A stretch of DNA of 64,000 bases from assembly GCF_900110735.1 (NCBI RefSeq), contig NZ_FOET01000006.1:1-64000 (forward strand). The letters run 5' to 3'. A program made the position numbers and the translations under genes. A model generated the notes under the pieces. It searched no databases. It was not told where the DNA came from and saw only the letters and a program-made list of their open reading frames with translations. Numbering within the stretch: position 1 is the stretch's first letter; every line of letters starts with the position of its first letter. Origin of the DNA: Streptomyces radiopugnans. Its GTDB lineage: Bacteria; Actinomycetota; Actinomycetes; Streptomycetales; Streptomycetaceae. Positions 43,301 through 52,447 of the stretch are shown in pieces.

Positions 43301-44507
43301 AGTCCAGCAGGGTGTTGACGAGCTTGCCCATGCGCAGCCCGTTGCGGCGGATGACCTCCAGCTCCTCGCGGACCTGCTCACCGGCTCCGGCCAGCTGCCC
43401 GCGCAGCTCCTCCAGCGGGCCCATGATCAGGGTGAGCGGGGTGCGGAACTCATGGCTGATGTTGGAGAAGAACGCGGTCTTGGCGCGGTCCAGCTCGGCG
43501 AGCTCCTCGGCCCTGCGCTGCTGGACCTCGTACGCCACCGCCCCGTTGACCAGCGCGGCGGTCTGCCGGGCCACCAGGTCCAGGAAGGTCCGGTAGCTGT
43601 CGTCCAGCACGCGCCCGGCGCTGACGGCCAGGACGATCGCCCCGATCGGTCCCGTTCCGGTCTCGCCCGGCAGCGGCAGGACCACCGCCTGTGTGGGCGG
43701 CTTCTCCCACTCTCCGGACGGCAGCCGCCCGAACCGCCGCAGGACGTCCTCGACGACCACCGGCTCGCCGGTGGCCAGCACCCGCTCCAGCGGCCAGCCG
43801 CCGCGGCCGCCCGGCGGGGGCCCGGGGGCGGTGCCGGGCGGGCTGACGGCGGCCGGGACCGGCTCGCCGCCGGGGCGGCGCAGGTAGACCGCGGCGAACG
43901 GCACGTCCCGCTGCGCGCGGCCCAGCACCCGGGCGACCAGCCGGCACGCCTCCCCCACGCTGCGGGCGGTGCCCGCCTGGGCGCCCAGGTCCTGCAGCAC
44001 GGCGAGCCGCCGCTCGCCCACGACACGCTCGGTGGTCTCGTTGCACGCGGTGAACACCCCGCGCACCCGGCCGTCCTCGTCGTGCAGGGGGCTGTAGGAG
44101 TACGTCCAGTACGTCTCCTCCAGGTAGCCGTGCCGCTCCATCTTCAGCAGCAGGTCCTCCGACCAGGTGGCCTTTCCGGTCTCCGTCACCGACCGCAGCA
44201 TCGGGCCGATGACGTCCCAGATCTCGCCCCACACCTGCCGGCCCGGCCGGGCCAGCGCGGGATGCTTGTTGCCCAGCAGGTGCTGGTAGGCGTCGTTGTA
44301 CAGCAACCGCAGGTCGTCGCCCCACCACAGGAACATGGGGTAGCGGGAGGTCAGGCAGATGCGGCAGGCCGTGCGCAGACTCGCCGGCCATCCGGCCGGG
44401 TCGCCCATCGGGGTGCCCGCCCAGTCGAAGGCGCGCATCCGCCCGGCCATCTCGCTGTGCCCGGGGAAGAGCAGCTCCAGCGGCCCGGCCCCGTCAGCGT
44501 CGCCCAT
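40362..44507 (-). CDS. PAS-GAF-histidine kinase-receiver-PAS-PP2C-HATPase signalling polyprotein
   Basis: This 1381-residue protein fuses an N-terminal PAS domain (about 50-165), a GAF domain (170-325), a histidine kinase core with SNISHEFRTPL (His352) and SGIGLALVKELVG, a receiver domain (630-745, phospho-acceptor Asp678 in VVSDVMMP), a second PAS (755-880), a GAF-like region, a SpoIIE/RsbU PP2C phosphatase (about 1050-1265; VGGDWYD, VVGDCVGRG, YTDGL, GGYDDDMALLL) and an RsbW-type HATPase with GEACANAIEHG. All catalytic residues look intact. No transmembrane helix is seen. The ATG follows GAGGGCAGAGG. It probably links a two-component input to partner switching. Confidence 0.9.
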   Translation of the reverse strand: MGDADGAGPLELLFPGHSEMAGRMRAFDWAGTPMGDPAGWPASLRTACRICLTSRYPMFLWWGDDLRLLYNDAYQHLLGNKHPALARPGRQVWGEIWDVIGPMLRSVTETGKATWSEDLLLKMERHGYLEETYWTYSYSPLHDEDGRVRGVFTACNETTERVVGERRLAVLQDLGAQAGTARSVGEACRLVARVLGRAQRDVPFAAVYLRRPGGEPVPAAVSPPGTAPGPPPGGRGGWPLERVLATGEPVVVEDVLRRFGRLPSGEWEKPPTQAVVLPLPGETGTGPIGAIVLAVSAGRVLDDSYRTFLDLVARQTAALVNGAVAYEVQQRRAEELAELDRAKTAFFSNISHEFRTPLTLIMGPLEELRGQLAGAGEQVREELEVIRRNGLRMGKLVNTLLDFSRIEAGRMQARFEPVDLAAVTAELASVFRSAVERAGLAFEVDCPALPEPVHIDRDMWEKVVLNLLSNALKFTFDGSIGVTLRAEDGQAVLRVSDTGIGVPPDELPRLFERFHRIENVRARSNEGSGIGLALVKELVGLHGGTITADSTEGGGTVLTVRLPFGSAHLPAGSVARGAEPFPVSDADPYLQEALRWLPEERGEAGPEESAQPAAGRAESVPPVPGEARARVLVADDNADMREYLQRILAPGYRVTTVADGREALEAVRADAPDMVVSDVMMPRMGGLELVEALRADSRTAGVPVLLLSARAGQEASIEGLEAGADDYLVKPFSAAELLARVRAAVKLSRLRNHHAQWRTALVDSLQEAFFVCDEEGAVVEINSAFTDILGYGPEGLPYRPKHPWWPDEETDPEAHRAIEKAFAQIVGEEKGSYITPVKHRDGHRLWVYASFNEVRDPDTGRRMVVGTFRDVTAERLTAQRETALAALSVRLSEAGSVPEALRAALDELRGVWRAPRALAVTWDGPDRVPRLVAAVPGTAWGEPGDPARGAVEALRGRNPLHPVATGGPAGVGITLEHPGGPLALWVEASQERPFISEDHTLLAVLGGYLGQMLQRVHAFEQQRETALALQRAILGPDRLPQGFAVRYEPAARPLEVGGDWYDTVELPDGRIGIVVGDCVGRGLEAATVMGQLRSACRALLLQFADPAQVLSALDRFAALIPGATCATVFCGVLDPVTGRLAYSSAGHPPGILTHPDGATELLDQGRSIPLAVQPGRPRPTGTRTMPPASVLLLYTDGLIERRSRPLYAGIAAASAAARRGRAADLEELADAIRTGLEPAGGYDDDMALLLYRHPAPLEVAFPADSAQLARVRSALRDWLGRLDAGPRLTQAVLVAAGEACANAIEHGHRHNPGRTVCLRAAATADGLRLTVTDTGSWKPPQPEANAHRGRGLILIHALMDQVDIVTDDAGTTVDMHVRITR

Positions 44508-44801
44508 CGCCTCTGCCCTCCTCGCCCACCGCGCGTACCGGTGTCCCGCGGTCCCGCGTCACGGATGCGCATATCCACTGGTACGGCGACGATGCGCCGC
44601 GACCGGTCCCGTAGGATAAACGCGGCCGGCCACGGCCTGCGGCGCGGTCGGCCCGCGGGGTTCACTCGCCCCGTAAGCGGGCAGTCGATCAGCGTCCCGG
44701 CGGAGCCGCCCCGGAGCGTTCCGCCTCCGGCCCCGGAGCCGTCCCGCCTCTCCGGCCGTGCCGGGGAACGACCGGACCGACCAGCGCGTACAGGAGAACG
44801 G

Positions 44802-45158
44802 GTGCCCGACCGAGATCTGACCGTCACGCTGCGCCCCCACCCCGCCGGCCCCTTTCTGCTGGAGGTGTCCGGCGAACTGGACCACCACACCGCCGACAGG
44901 ATGCGCGAGGCGCTGAACGAGCTGCCCCGAGACCGCGGGACCGCGGTCGTCATCGACCTGTCCGGCCTGGTCTACTGCGACTCCAGCGGCATCACCGTCC
45001 TGATCACGGCCTACCACCTCACCCAGTCCCTGGGCGGCAGCCTGGCGCTGGCCGGTCTGGACGACGACATCATGCGCGTCTTCGGGATCGTCGGACTGGA
45101 TCAGATCTTCGCCTTCTACGACAGCGTCGAGGAGGCCGTGGCGGCCCTCTCCGGGTGA
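44802..45158 (+). CDS. STAS-domain anti-sigma factor antagonist
   Basis: This 118-residue single STAS domain has LSGLVYCDSSGITVL at the expected phosphorylation loop (Ser61 or Ser62). The GTG at 44802 follows GGAG. It is divergent from the signalling polyprotein across a 294-bp gap, and convergent with the Ser/Thr kinase gene. It is a second potential antagonist in the same block. Its cognate anti-sigma factor cannot be deduced from sequence. Confidence 0.85.
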   Translation: MPDRDLTVTLRPHPAGPFLLEVSGELDHHTADRMREALNELPRDRGTAVVIDLSGLVYCDSSGITVLITAYHLTQSLGGSLALAGLDDDIMRVFGIVGLDQIFAFYDSVEEAVAALSG

Positions 45159-45225
45159 TCCCGCCGGGTGGACCGGGGCCGCGGGCCGAAAGCGCGGACC
45201 GGGCCGCGGCTCCGGCGGCCCCGGG

Positions 45226-46365
<1,140 letters not shown>

Positions 46366-46599
46366 CGCGCGCTGCCGCCCCCTCTCGCCCGTGCCGCCCC
46401 CCGGCCCGCCCAGTATGGGCCCTTTCCCGACCGTGCGGTAAGGCGGCAGGGCGGTCGATCGGCGCCGGGTGTGCCGGTGCGCACCGGAGCGCCACCGCCG
46501 GGTGCACCGGGGTTTCGGCACGTGCGATGCGGCAACTGCGGACCGGGACGGTTCGCCCGGAACGTGCCGGCGGACCCCGCCGGGAAGAGGGAGGCGCCG

Positions 46600-47301
46600 A
46601 TGTCCCGACCCGTGCCCCTGCGCGTACGCGGCAGCCGGGCGGGCTTCCGGCAGCTCGCCCGGCTGCGCCACGCCCCCGCCTTCCACCCCGATGGCCTGAC
46701 CTGCACCGGTGAGCTGACGATGCCCGGTCCCCGGGGGACCGCCTGGGGCGTCCCCTGGCTGGACGGGCTCGGCCGGTACGAGTGCGTGGTACGGCTGTCC
46801 CGGGGCGCCGGCCTGCCGCGGCCGCTGCCCGACTGGCTCGGGCTCGCCGTCCGGGTGCTGGACGCGGGCGGCCCCGGCCGGCCCGTGGACCTGCTGCTGA
46901 CCAGCAGCGCCCGGCCCCCCGTGCTGCGCCGGCTGCCCCTGCCGCGCGGCGACGCGCTGGGCGGCCCGTACAGCAGCCTGCTCACCTACCGGGTCGGCGG
47001 GCGCGACATGGTGCTGGCCGCCTTCCCGCGCCGCCGGCTGCGCCCGGTCCACGGCAGCCCTCCCGCCCTGCGGCGGGCGCTCGCGGACGGGCCGCTGGTG
47101 TTCGACCTGCGGGCGGCCGAGCCGGCGGGCCGGTGGCGGACCTTCGCGGTGCTCACCGTCCGCTCGCCGCTGCGGGAGCCGCCCCGTTCCACCCCGGGCT
47201 TCGACGTCCACCGAAACAGCCTGCCGGAGCTGGCGCCGGGCACGGCCTTCGCGGCGGTGCGGCCCGCGGCGTACGAGGGGTCCCGGGAGGGCCGCGGCTG
47301 A
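46600..47301 (+). CDS. Conserved actinobacterial protein, possibly catalase-fold
   Basis: This 233-residue protein starts after a strong GAGGGAGG ribosome site. Its pattern (a LRHAPAFHPDGLTCTGEL opening, then VVRLSRGAGLPRPLPDWLGL followed by LAVRVLDAGGPGRPVDLLLT) loosely resembles the substrate-channel half of catalase-like proteins, without recognisable heme ligands. Relatives are sometimes labelled phosphodiesterase; I see no motif supporting that. It is divergent from the kinase gene and followed after 86 bp by a DUF4383 membrane protein gene. Function unknown. Confidence 0.68.
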   Translation: MSRPVPLRVRGSRAGFRQLARLRHAPAFHPDGLTCTGELTMPGPRGTAWGVPWLDGLGRYECVVRLSRGAGLPRPLPDWLGLAVRVLDAGGPGRPVDLLLTSSARPPVLRRLPLPRGDALGGPYSSLLTYRVGGRDMVLAAFPRRRLRPVHGSPPALRRALADGPLVFDLRAAEPAGRWRTFAVLTVRSPLREPPRSTPGFDVHRNSLPELAPGTAFAAVRPAAYEGSREGRG

Positions 47302-47387
47302 AAAGCCGTCACACCGTGCCGTTTCCGTCCGGAAGGCGGGGGTACTCCGAACCGGCCGGTACCCGATTCGCAGTGGAGATGATGACG

Positions 47388-47843
47388 ATGGCCAGCACAG
47401 GTCCGAGGACCGCAGACACGGCGCACCGGGCGCCCGTGATCACCGCAGCCAAGGTGGTCTCCGCGGTTTTCCTGCTCGTGGGGATCCTGGGGTTCATCCC
47501 CGGTATCACCACCGATTACGGCGACATGGAGTTCGCCGGACACGAGTCGGGCGCCATGCTGCTCGGCGTCTTCATGGTGTCGATTCTGCACAACCTGGTC
47601 CACCTCGCCTTCGGCGTCGTCGGACTGGCGATGGCCCGCAGCGCCGCCGGAGCCAAGGCGTTCCTGATCGGCGGAGGCGTGATCTACCTGCTGCTGTGGA
47701 TCTACGGGCTGATCATCGACAAGGACAGCGGCGCGAACTTCGTGCCCCTGAACACGGCCGACGACTGGCTCCACTTCGTGCTGGGCGTGGGCATGATCGC
47801 GCTCGGCGTGGTCCTGGGCGGCCGCCGCAACGCGACCCCCTGA
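47388..47843 (+). CDS. DUF4383 membrane protein
   Basis: This 151-residue protein has four hydrophobic helices (about 20-42, 55-80, 88-110, 120-142) and the family-typical HNLVHLAFGVVGL and DDWLHFVLGVGMI motifs. The function of DUF4383 proteins is unknown; they recur near stress regulons in actinomycetes. Three ATG codons cluster here; the one at 47388 is 9 nt after GTGGAG, so I prefer it over 47379 or 47382. A terminator follows. Confidence 0.83.
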   Translation: MASTGPRTADTAHRAPVITAAKVVSAVFLLVGILGFIPGITTDYGDMEFAGHESGAMLLGVFMVSILHNLVHLAFGVVGLAMARSAAGAKAFLIGGGVIYLLLWIYGLIIDKDSGANFVPLNTADDWLHFVLGVGMIALGVVLGGRRNATP

Positions 47844-47876
47844 CCCGGACCGCGCACCCGGACACCTTCCCCTCCC

Positions 47877-47905
47877 CGGCGGGGCGGCACAGCGCCGCCC
47901 CGCCG
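47877..47905. terminator. Terminator after DUF4383 gene
   Basis: CGGCGGGGCGGC (47877-47888) and its perfect complement (47894-47905) enclose a 5-nt loop 33 bp after the stop. Confidence 0.75.
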
Positions 47906-47908
47906 CTC

Positions 47909-47961
47909 ACCGGCCCACCGGCCCACCGGCCCACCGGCCCACCGGCCCACCGGCCCACCGG
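47909..47961. repeat. 8-bp tandem repeat, about 6.6 copies
   Basis: ACCGGCCC is repeated head to tail six times with a partial seventh copy (47957-47961), all identical. It sits between a terminator and the ribosome site of the following MBL gene. Such simple repeats can vary in copy number by slippage. Confidence 0.9.
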
Positions 47962-47991
47962 AAACGATGAAGAAGGCGAGGAGGCTCCACC

Positions 47992-48855
47992 ATGCAGCCC
48001 GCGCCGCGCCCGGGAGCCGCCGAGCTCCTCTTCGTCGGCAACGCCACCCTCCTGATCCGCTACGGCGAGCTGACGCTGCTGACCGATCCCAACTTCCTCC
48101 ACCGCGGCCAGTACGCCTATCTGGGCAAGGGCCTGCTGTCCCGGAGGCTGAAGGAGCCGGCCCTGCGGGTGACGGACCTCCCGCCGGACCTGGACGCGGT
48201 GGTGCTGTCCCATCTGCACGGCGACCACTGGGACCGGGTCGCCCGCCGGAACCTGCCCCGCTCCCTGCCGATCGTCACCACCCCGCACGCCTCGCGGCGG
48301 TTGCAGGGGCTGCACGGGTTCAGCCGCGCCACGGGCCTGCCCACCTGGCACGACCACGTCCTGGTGCGCGGTGGCAGCCAGGTGCGGATCACGGCGCTGC
48401 CCGGCCGCCACGGACCGGGCCCGGTGGACTTCCTGCTGCCCCCGGTGATGGGCAGCCTGCTGGAGTTCGGCGATCCGGGAGGGGCGGTACGGCTGCGGCT
48501 GTACATCTCCGGCGACACCCTGATGTTCCCCGGCGTCCACGAGATCGCGCGCCTGTGCCCGGACATCCACCTGGCGGTGGTCCATCTGGGCGGTACCAAG
48601 CTCCCCGGGGGGCTGCTGGTGACCATGGACGCGCTCCAGGGCGCCGACCTCGTCTCCGCGCTGCGGCCCCGTCGCGTGCTGCCGGTGCACTACGACGACT
48701 ACACCGTGATGAAGTCCCCCCTGTCGGACTTCCTCCGGGAGGCGGAGCGGCCCGGCTTCCCCTCCGGCGTACTGCACTGCCCCCGGGGGGAGCGGGTGAC
48801 CGTCGACGCCGCCGGCCCGGTCGAGGCCGGCCCGGCGCGGCCGGAAAACCCCTGA
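47992..48855 (+). CDS. MBL-fold (UlaG-like) metal-dependent hydrolase
   Basis: This 287-residue cytosolic protein belongs to the metallo-beta-lactamase fold: LLFVGNATLLIRYG opening, the dinuclear metal motif SHLHGDHWD, the later YISGDTLM (metal-bridging Asp) and the C-terminal PVHYDDYT. It resembles UlaG-type lactonases and uncharacterised actinobacterial paralogues; the substrate is unknown. GAGGAGG precedes the ATG at 47992. The repeat tract at 47909-47961 lies just upstream and may fall in its leader. Confidence 0.85.
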   Translation: MQPAPRPGAAELLFVGNATLLIRYGELTLLTDPNFLHRGQYAYLGKGLLSRRLKEPALRVTDLPPDLDAVVLSHLHGDHWDRVARRNLPRSLPIVTTPHASRRLQGLHGFSRATGLPTWHDHVLVRGGSQVRITALPGRHGPGPVDFLLPPVMGSLLEFGDPGGAVRLRLYISGDTLMFPGVHEIARLCPDIHLAVVHLGGTKLPGGLLVTMDALQGADLVSALRPRRVLPVHYDDYTVMKSPLSDFLREAERPGFPSGVLHCPRGERVTVDAAGPVEAGPARPENP

Positions 48856-48959
48856 GGCCCCCGTCTCGCCGGCCCCGCGGCGGCGGGAGCGGAAGTCGGG
48901 CACCCACAGGACCCGGAAGGACCGAGAGACCCCAGAGGACCGAGAGGAAGGCCCACAAG

Positions 48960-49223
48960 GTGCCGAGCACGAGCACGATCACAGCCCAGCACGTGAGGGA
49001 GCTGCTCAGCTCCTCCGACCCCGATCCCCGGCTGGTCATCCTGGAGGGCAGCCCGCGGGTCGTGTCCGCCGCCGAGGCGGGCGCCGACCGCTACCGGGGA
49101 GCCGTGGAGGTCGTCTCCCGCGACGACCTCGCCGCCCGGCTCGGCCCGGGGGCGCCCTCCGACCGGGACCTGGAGGCACTGGCCTCCAGGCTGCAGACCG
49201 TGGTCTCCGAGCTGGGCGGCTGA
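48960..49223 (+). CDS. Small conserved hypothetical protein
   Basis: This 87-residue protein is Ala/Ser/Asp-rich, with the segment PRLVILEGSPRVVSAAEAG near residues 24-42 and a helical C-terminus. It has no motif I recognise. The GTG at 48960 is preceded by GAGGAAGG at about 8 nt. It lies 104 bp after the MBL gene on the same strand and ends 25 bp before the convergent PP2C gene. Codon use is typical of the window, so it is probably real. Confidence 0.6.
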   Translation: MPSTSTITAQHVRELLSSSDPDPRLVILEGSPRVVSAAEAGADRYRGAVEVVSRDDLAARLGPGAPSDRDLEALASRLQTVVSELGG

Positions 49224-49248
49224 GGGGTCGCCCGTGCGCGTCGCCCGC

Positions 49249-50565
49249 TCAGGCGGGCGGGACGCGCACGGCCAGCGCCAGTGTGTCGTCGGGGTGGAGG
49301 ATGACCGTGTGCATGTCCTCGGCGATGGCGCCGGGAACCTCCGCGATGGGTCTGTCCGCGTGGCGGCGGGCCGCCTCGACCAGCCGCTTCTCGCCCTCGC
49401 GCGGATCCTTGCGGCTCTCGGTGAGGCCGTCGGTGTAGAGGATGAGCATGTCCCCGGGCCCCATCCGAACGTGCAGCAGGCGCTCGCTGCCCGGCAGCGG
49501 GTAGCCGATGCCCCGCCCGCGTACCTCCAGGTACTCCGGCTCGCCCCCGGCCGGCAGCAGCAGCGCGGGCGGGTGGCTGCCGTTGGCCAGGAACAGGTCG
49601 CCGGTGGCCGGGTTGATCCGGGCGAGCAGCACGGTGGACATCAGCTCGCTGTCGAAGGGCATCAGGATCTCGGCTGTCCGGGCGATGATCGACTCCAGCG
49701 GGTGCCCCTCCAGCGCCAGGGTCCGTACCGCGTGGGTGACGTTGAGGGCGCCGCGGGTGCTGGTCACACCGTGGCCGAGGGCGTCGACGACGGTGATGTG
49801 GACGGTGCCGTCGGGCAGCTGCAGCCAGTCGTACAGGTCGCCGCCGGTGGGCGCGTCGGTGCCGGCCGGCGCGTAGTGGACGGCCATCTCCAGGCCGTCG
49901 ACCTCGATCGGGGCGGGCCGCAGCGCGTCCTCCAGCTCGCGCAGGGTCTGGCCGTGGGCCTTGCGCAGCTGCTCGTCGCGCTCCTCCAGCTGGACGTAGA
50001 GGGCGAGGGTGCCGCGGTTGGTCTCGGCGATCTCGTGCTTGAGCCGCCGGTGCTCGGCGGTGAGGGAGTCCAGGCGGGCCAGCACCGCGCGCAGCTCCTG
50101 CTCCACCGCGTGGATCTCCGACGTGGGGCAGCCGCTCCCGGCCGCCGCTCCGCCGCCGTTCTGGGCGGGCAGGACCGTGCCCGCGTCGCTCCCCCCACCC
50201 CCCTTGCCCGCGCTGCCGCCGTCGCCGCGCCGCCCGGGCAGCGGCATGCGCCAGGTGACCGAGCCTCCGGAGGCGAACTGGGCGGGAAGGGGCAGGTCGG
50301 CGATGCCGTCGCGGTCGGCCGTCAGATCGCTGAGGGTGTCGAGCGTGACGACGAGCTGGTCCGCCGCCCCGCCGGGGGACGGCTCGGCGCACGCCTCCAG
50401 CCGTACCGGCCGTCCCGCCGCGATCTCGGTGCGCGCCAGGTCCACCGCGGACATCACCAGCCGGGCCCTGGTCTCCACCGGCACCCGGTGGACGCGCGCG
50501 ATCCTGCGCACCGCCTGTCGCAGGCTCGGCAGTGTGTGGTGGTGGGAAGTGGTGTTGTCGGTCAT
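49249..50565 (-). CDS. PP2C (RsbU/SpoIIE-type) protein phosphatase
   Basis: This 438-residue protein has an N-terminal region resembling an RsbT-like HATPase remnant (about 20-125, RLVMSAVDLARTEIAAGRP), a Gly/Ser linker, a coiled coil (about 150-210) and a PP2C domain with TGGDLYDWLQL, VVDALGHG, NGSHPP and ILYTDGLTE. The metal-binding Asp residues are intact. It is the last gene of the rsbR-S-T-like operon, 7 bp after the fusion gene. In this position it plausibly dephosphorylates a STAS protein downstream of the stressosome. Confidence 0.85.
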   Translation of the reverse strand: MTDNTTSHHHTLPSLRQAVRRIARVHRVPVETRARLVMSAVDLARTEIAAGRPVRLEACAEPSPGGAADQLVVTLDTLSDLTADRDGIADLPLPAQFASGGSVTWRMPLPGRRGDGGSAGKGGGGSDAGTVLPAQNGGGAAAGSGCPTSEIHAVEQELRAVLARLDSLTAEHRRLKHEIAETNRGTLALYVQLEERDEQLRKAHGQTLRELEDALRPAPIEVDGLEMAVHYAPAGTDAPTGGDLYDWLQLPDGTVHITVVDALGHGVTSTRGALNVTHAVRTLALEGHPLESIIARTAEILMPFDSELMSTVLLARINPATGDLFLANGSHPPALLLPAGGEPEYLEVRGRGIGYPLPGSERLLHVRMGPGDMLILYTDGLTESRKDPREGEKRLVEAARRHADRPIAEVPGAIAEDMHTVILHPDDTLALAVRVPPA

Positions 50566-50572
50566 GGAACCT

Positions 50573-51583
50573 CTACGCCGCTTGGACGGTGAGCACGGTG
50601 GCGTCGTCGCGGACGCGCCGGTACCCGTGGGCCAGGGCCGCCGCCAGCAGGGGCGGCGGAAGCCGCAGCAGAAAGGTGGGCGGGCTGTGCGACCAGCGGG
50701 ACTCGATGCCGTCGCTGTGCAGGACGATCGCCGCTCCCCGCGCCAGGGGCACGGTGCGCGGCCGGGGGGTGGGGACGTTCCAGCCCACGATGCCGGGCTG
50801 GCCGGCCATCCGGTGGGCCACCTCGCCGTTCGAGAGCACCGTGGCGCGGATGTTGCCCGTGCCGCAGTACTCGGCGTGGTCCGGGTGCACCCGCACCACA
50901 CCCGTCGCCGCGCCGCGGGTGTGGCGCAGCGAGCGGTGCAGCGAGGTCAGGATCTCGGCAAGGGGGCGGTCGGGGGCGGTGCGGAAGGCCCGCAGGGCCG
51001 AGCGGGCCGCCTCGGCCGCCGCCGCGCCGTGTCCCAGCCCGTCGACGACGAGGCCGGTGAGGGCATCGCCGGTGTCGGCCACGGTGCAGGCGTCGCCGCA
51101 GTGCTTCTCGCCGTGGGCCGGCAGGCACACCGATCCGACGCCGTACCGGGCCTTCGGCTGCCCGCCGGGAGCGGACAGCCGTGCGCTGACCAGCGTGCCC
51201 GAGCCCGGCTGGGTGCGGATGGTGAACTCGGTGGCGATCCGGCGGACCGCGCCCAGTCCCGCGCCGAGGGAACCGGTCGTGGTGTAGCCGTCGGCCATCG
51301 AGCGGTCCAGGTCGCGGATGCCGGGGCCGCGGTCGACGGCGGTGATCTCCACCCCGTCGCCCTGGAGCGCCGGCTGTACGTACACCGTTCCGTCGGTGGC
51401 GTGCTTGACCTGGTTGCTGGCCAGTTCGCTGGCGAGGACGGCCGCCTGGTCGGGCATGGCCCCGGGCAGCCCGCACCGCTGTGCGCAGCGGCGCGCGGCC
51501 GAGGCCGCCACGTGGATCGCGCTCTCGTGGTCGATGCGGATCTCGTCGGTCAGGCTCTCCGCGGCGGAGGACGGTCGGCTCAC
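50573..51583 (-). CDS. Fusion of RsbT-like HATPase and RsbX-like PP2C phosphatase
   Basis: This 336-residue protein joins an N-terminal GHKL kinase domain (about 1-140: LASELASNQVKHA, AVDRGPGIRDLD, SLGAGLGAVRR) to a C-terminal RsbX-like PP2C domain (about 145-336: GLVVDGLGHG, GTGNIRA, LHSDGIES, RDDATVL). In Bacillus, RsbT kinase and RsbX phosphatase are separate and act oppositely on RsbR and RsbS. Here both would sit in one chain, so it could reset the stressosome. The start is GTG at 51583, overlapping the rsbT stop as GTGA. Confidence 0.87.
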   Translation of the reverse strand: MSRPSSAAESLTDEIRIDHESAIHVAASAARRCAQRCGLPGAMPDQAAVLASELASNQVKHATDGTVYVQPALQGDGVEITAVDRGPGIRDLDRSMADGYTTTGSLGAGLGAVRRIATEFTIRTQPGSGTLVSARLSAPGGQPKARYGVGSVCLPAHGEKHCGDACTVADTGDALTGLVVDGLGHGAAAAEAARSALRAFRTAPDRPLAEILTSLHRSLRHTRGAATGVVRVHPDHAEYCGTGNIRATVLSNGEVAHRMAGQPGIVGWNVPTPRPRTVPLARGAAIVLHSDGIESRWSHSPPTFLLRLPPPLLAAALAHGYRRVRDDATVLTVQAA

Positions 51584-52050
51584 TGCGTGTTCCAGCGGGT
51601 CACGCTGATGGTGGTGCCCTTGCCCGGTTCGGTGTGCACCTCGAAATCGTGCATGAGGCGGCGCGCGCCTCCCAGGCCGTGCCCCAGGCCGGAGCCGGTA
51701 GTGAAGCCGTCGGCCAGCGCCGCCTCCAGGTCGGGGATGCCGGGCCCCTCGTCCCTGACGGTCAGCCGGACGCCCCGGCGTCCCGCGTTCCTGGGGAACT
51801 CGATGGTCACCGTGCCGCCTCCGCCGTGGATGTAGGCGTTGCGCGCCAGTTCGCTGGCAGCGGTGACGACGCGGGTCTGGTCGACGAGCCCGAAGCCGGT
51901 CTCGACGGTGGCGGCCCGTACCGCGTGCCGGACCGTGATGAGGTCCTCGTCGGTACGGACCGAGTAGGTCGCCCCGGCGCTCGCGGCACCGCCGCCTGCT
52001 TCGACGGGGGCCACCGATGCGCCCATCGTCCTTTCACCCGAGAGCTTCAC
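51580..52050 (-). CDS. rsbT: Stressosome serine kinase RsbT-like
   Basis: This 156-residue GHKL kinase has VVTAASELARNAYIHG (N box), VRDEGPGIPDLE and GSGLGHGLGGARRLMHDF. RsbT phosphorylates RsbR and RsbS and, once released, activates an RsbU-type phosphatase. The GTG at 52050 has a strong GGAAGGGGGGA ribosome site and overlaps the rsbS end by 17 nt; an ATG at 52026 is an alternative. Placement directly after rsbS is the classical stressosome order. Confidence 0.9.
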   Translation of the reverse strand: MKLSGERTMGASVAPVEAGGGAASAGATYSVRTDEDLITVRHAVRAATVETGFGLVDQTRVVTAASELARNAYIHGGGGTVTIEFPRNAGRRGVRLTVRDEGPGIPDLEAALADGFTTGSGLGHGLGGARRLMHDFEVHTEPGKGTTISVTRWNTQ

Positions 52051-52447
52051 GCCGGGTCCCCCCTTCCGGGGGCCGCGGGGCGTGGTGCCAGCCCAGTGCG
52101 GCCATCCCCTGCTCCGCGTTGAGTGCGGTCTCCACTCCGGTGAGTTGCAGGCCCAGCTCGACGAGGGTGATCGCCACGGGCGGCCGCATGCCGGCCACGA
52201 TCACCCGGGCGCCCAGCAGCCGGGCCATGGTGCTCAGCTCGGTCAGGGTGCGCGCCACGAACGAGTCGATGATCTCCAGCCGGGAGATGTCGATGAGGAC
52301 GCCCCTGGCCCGCTCGGTGGCGATGCGCTCGGTCAGCTCGTCGGCGAAGACGGTGGCCGTCTTGTCGTCGAGCTCGTTGATGAGCCCGGTGACCAGTACG
52401 TCACTGAGCCTGAGGATGGGGATGTCCATGGACTGGCGGTCGGTCAT
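52034..52447 (-). CDS. rsbS: Stressosome scaffold protein RsbS-like (STAS)
   Basis: This 137-residue STAS protein carries ISRLEIIDSFVARTL, the RsbS phosphorylation loop (Ser62 equivalent to the B. subtilis phospho-serine). With RsbR it forms the stressosome core that sequesters RsbT. The ATG at 52447 overlaps the rsbR stop as ATGA. Confidence 0.9.
   Translation of the reverse strand: MTDRQSMDIPILRLSDVLVTGLINELDDKTATVFADELTERIATERARGVLIDISRLEIIDSFVARTLTELSTMARLLGARVIVAGMRPPVAITLVELGLQLTGVETALNAEQGMAALGWHHAPRPPEGGTRREALG

Noticed and set aside
47909..47961. A possible CRISPR array
   Set aside because: The 8-bp units are contiguous with no spacers and no cas genes are present.
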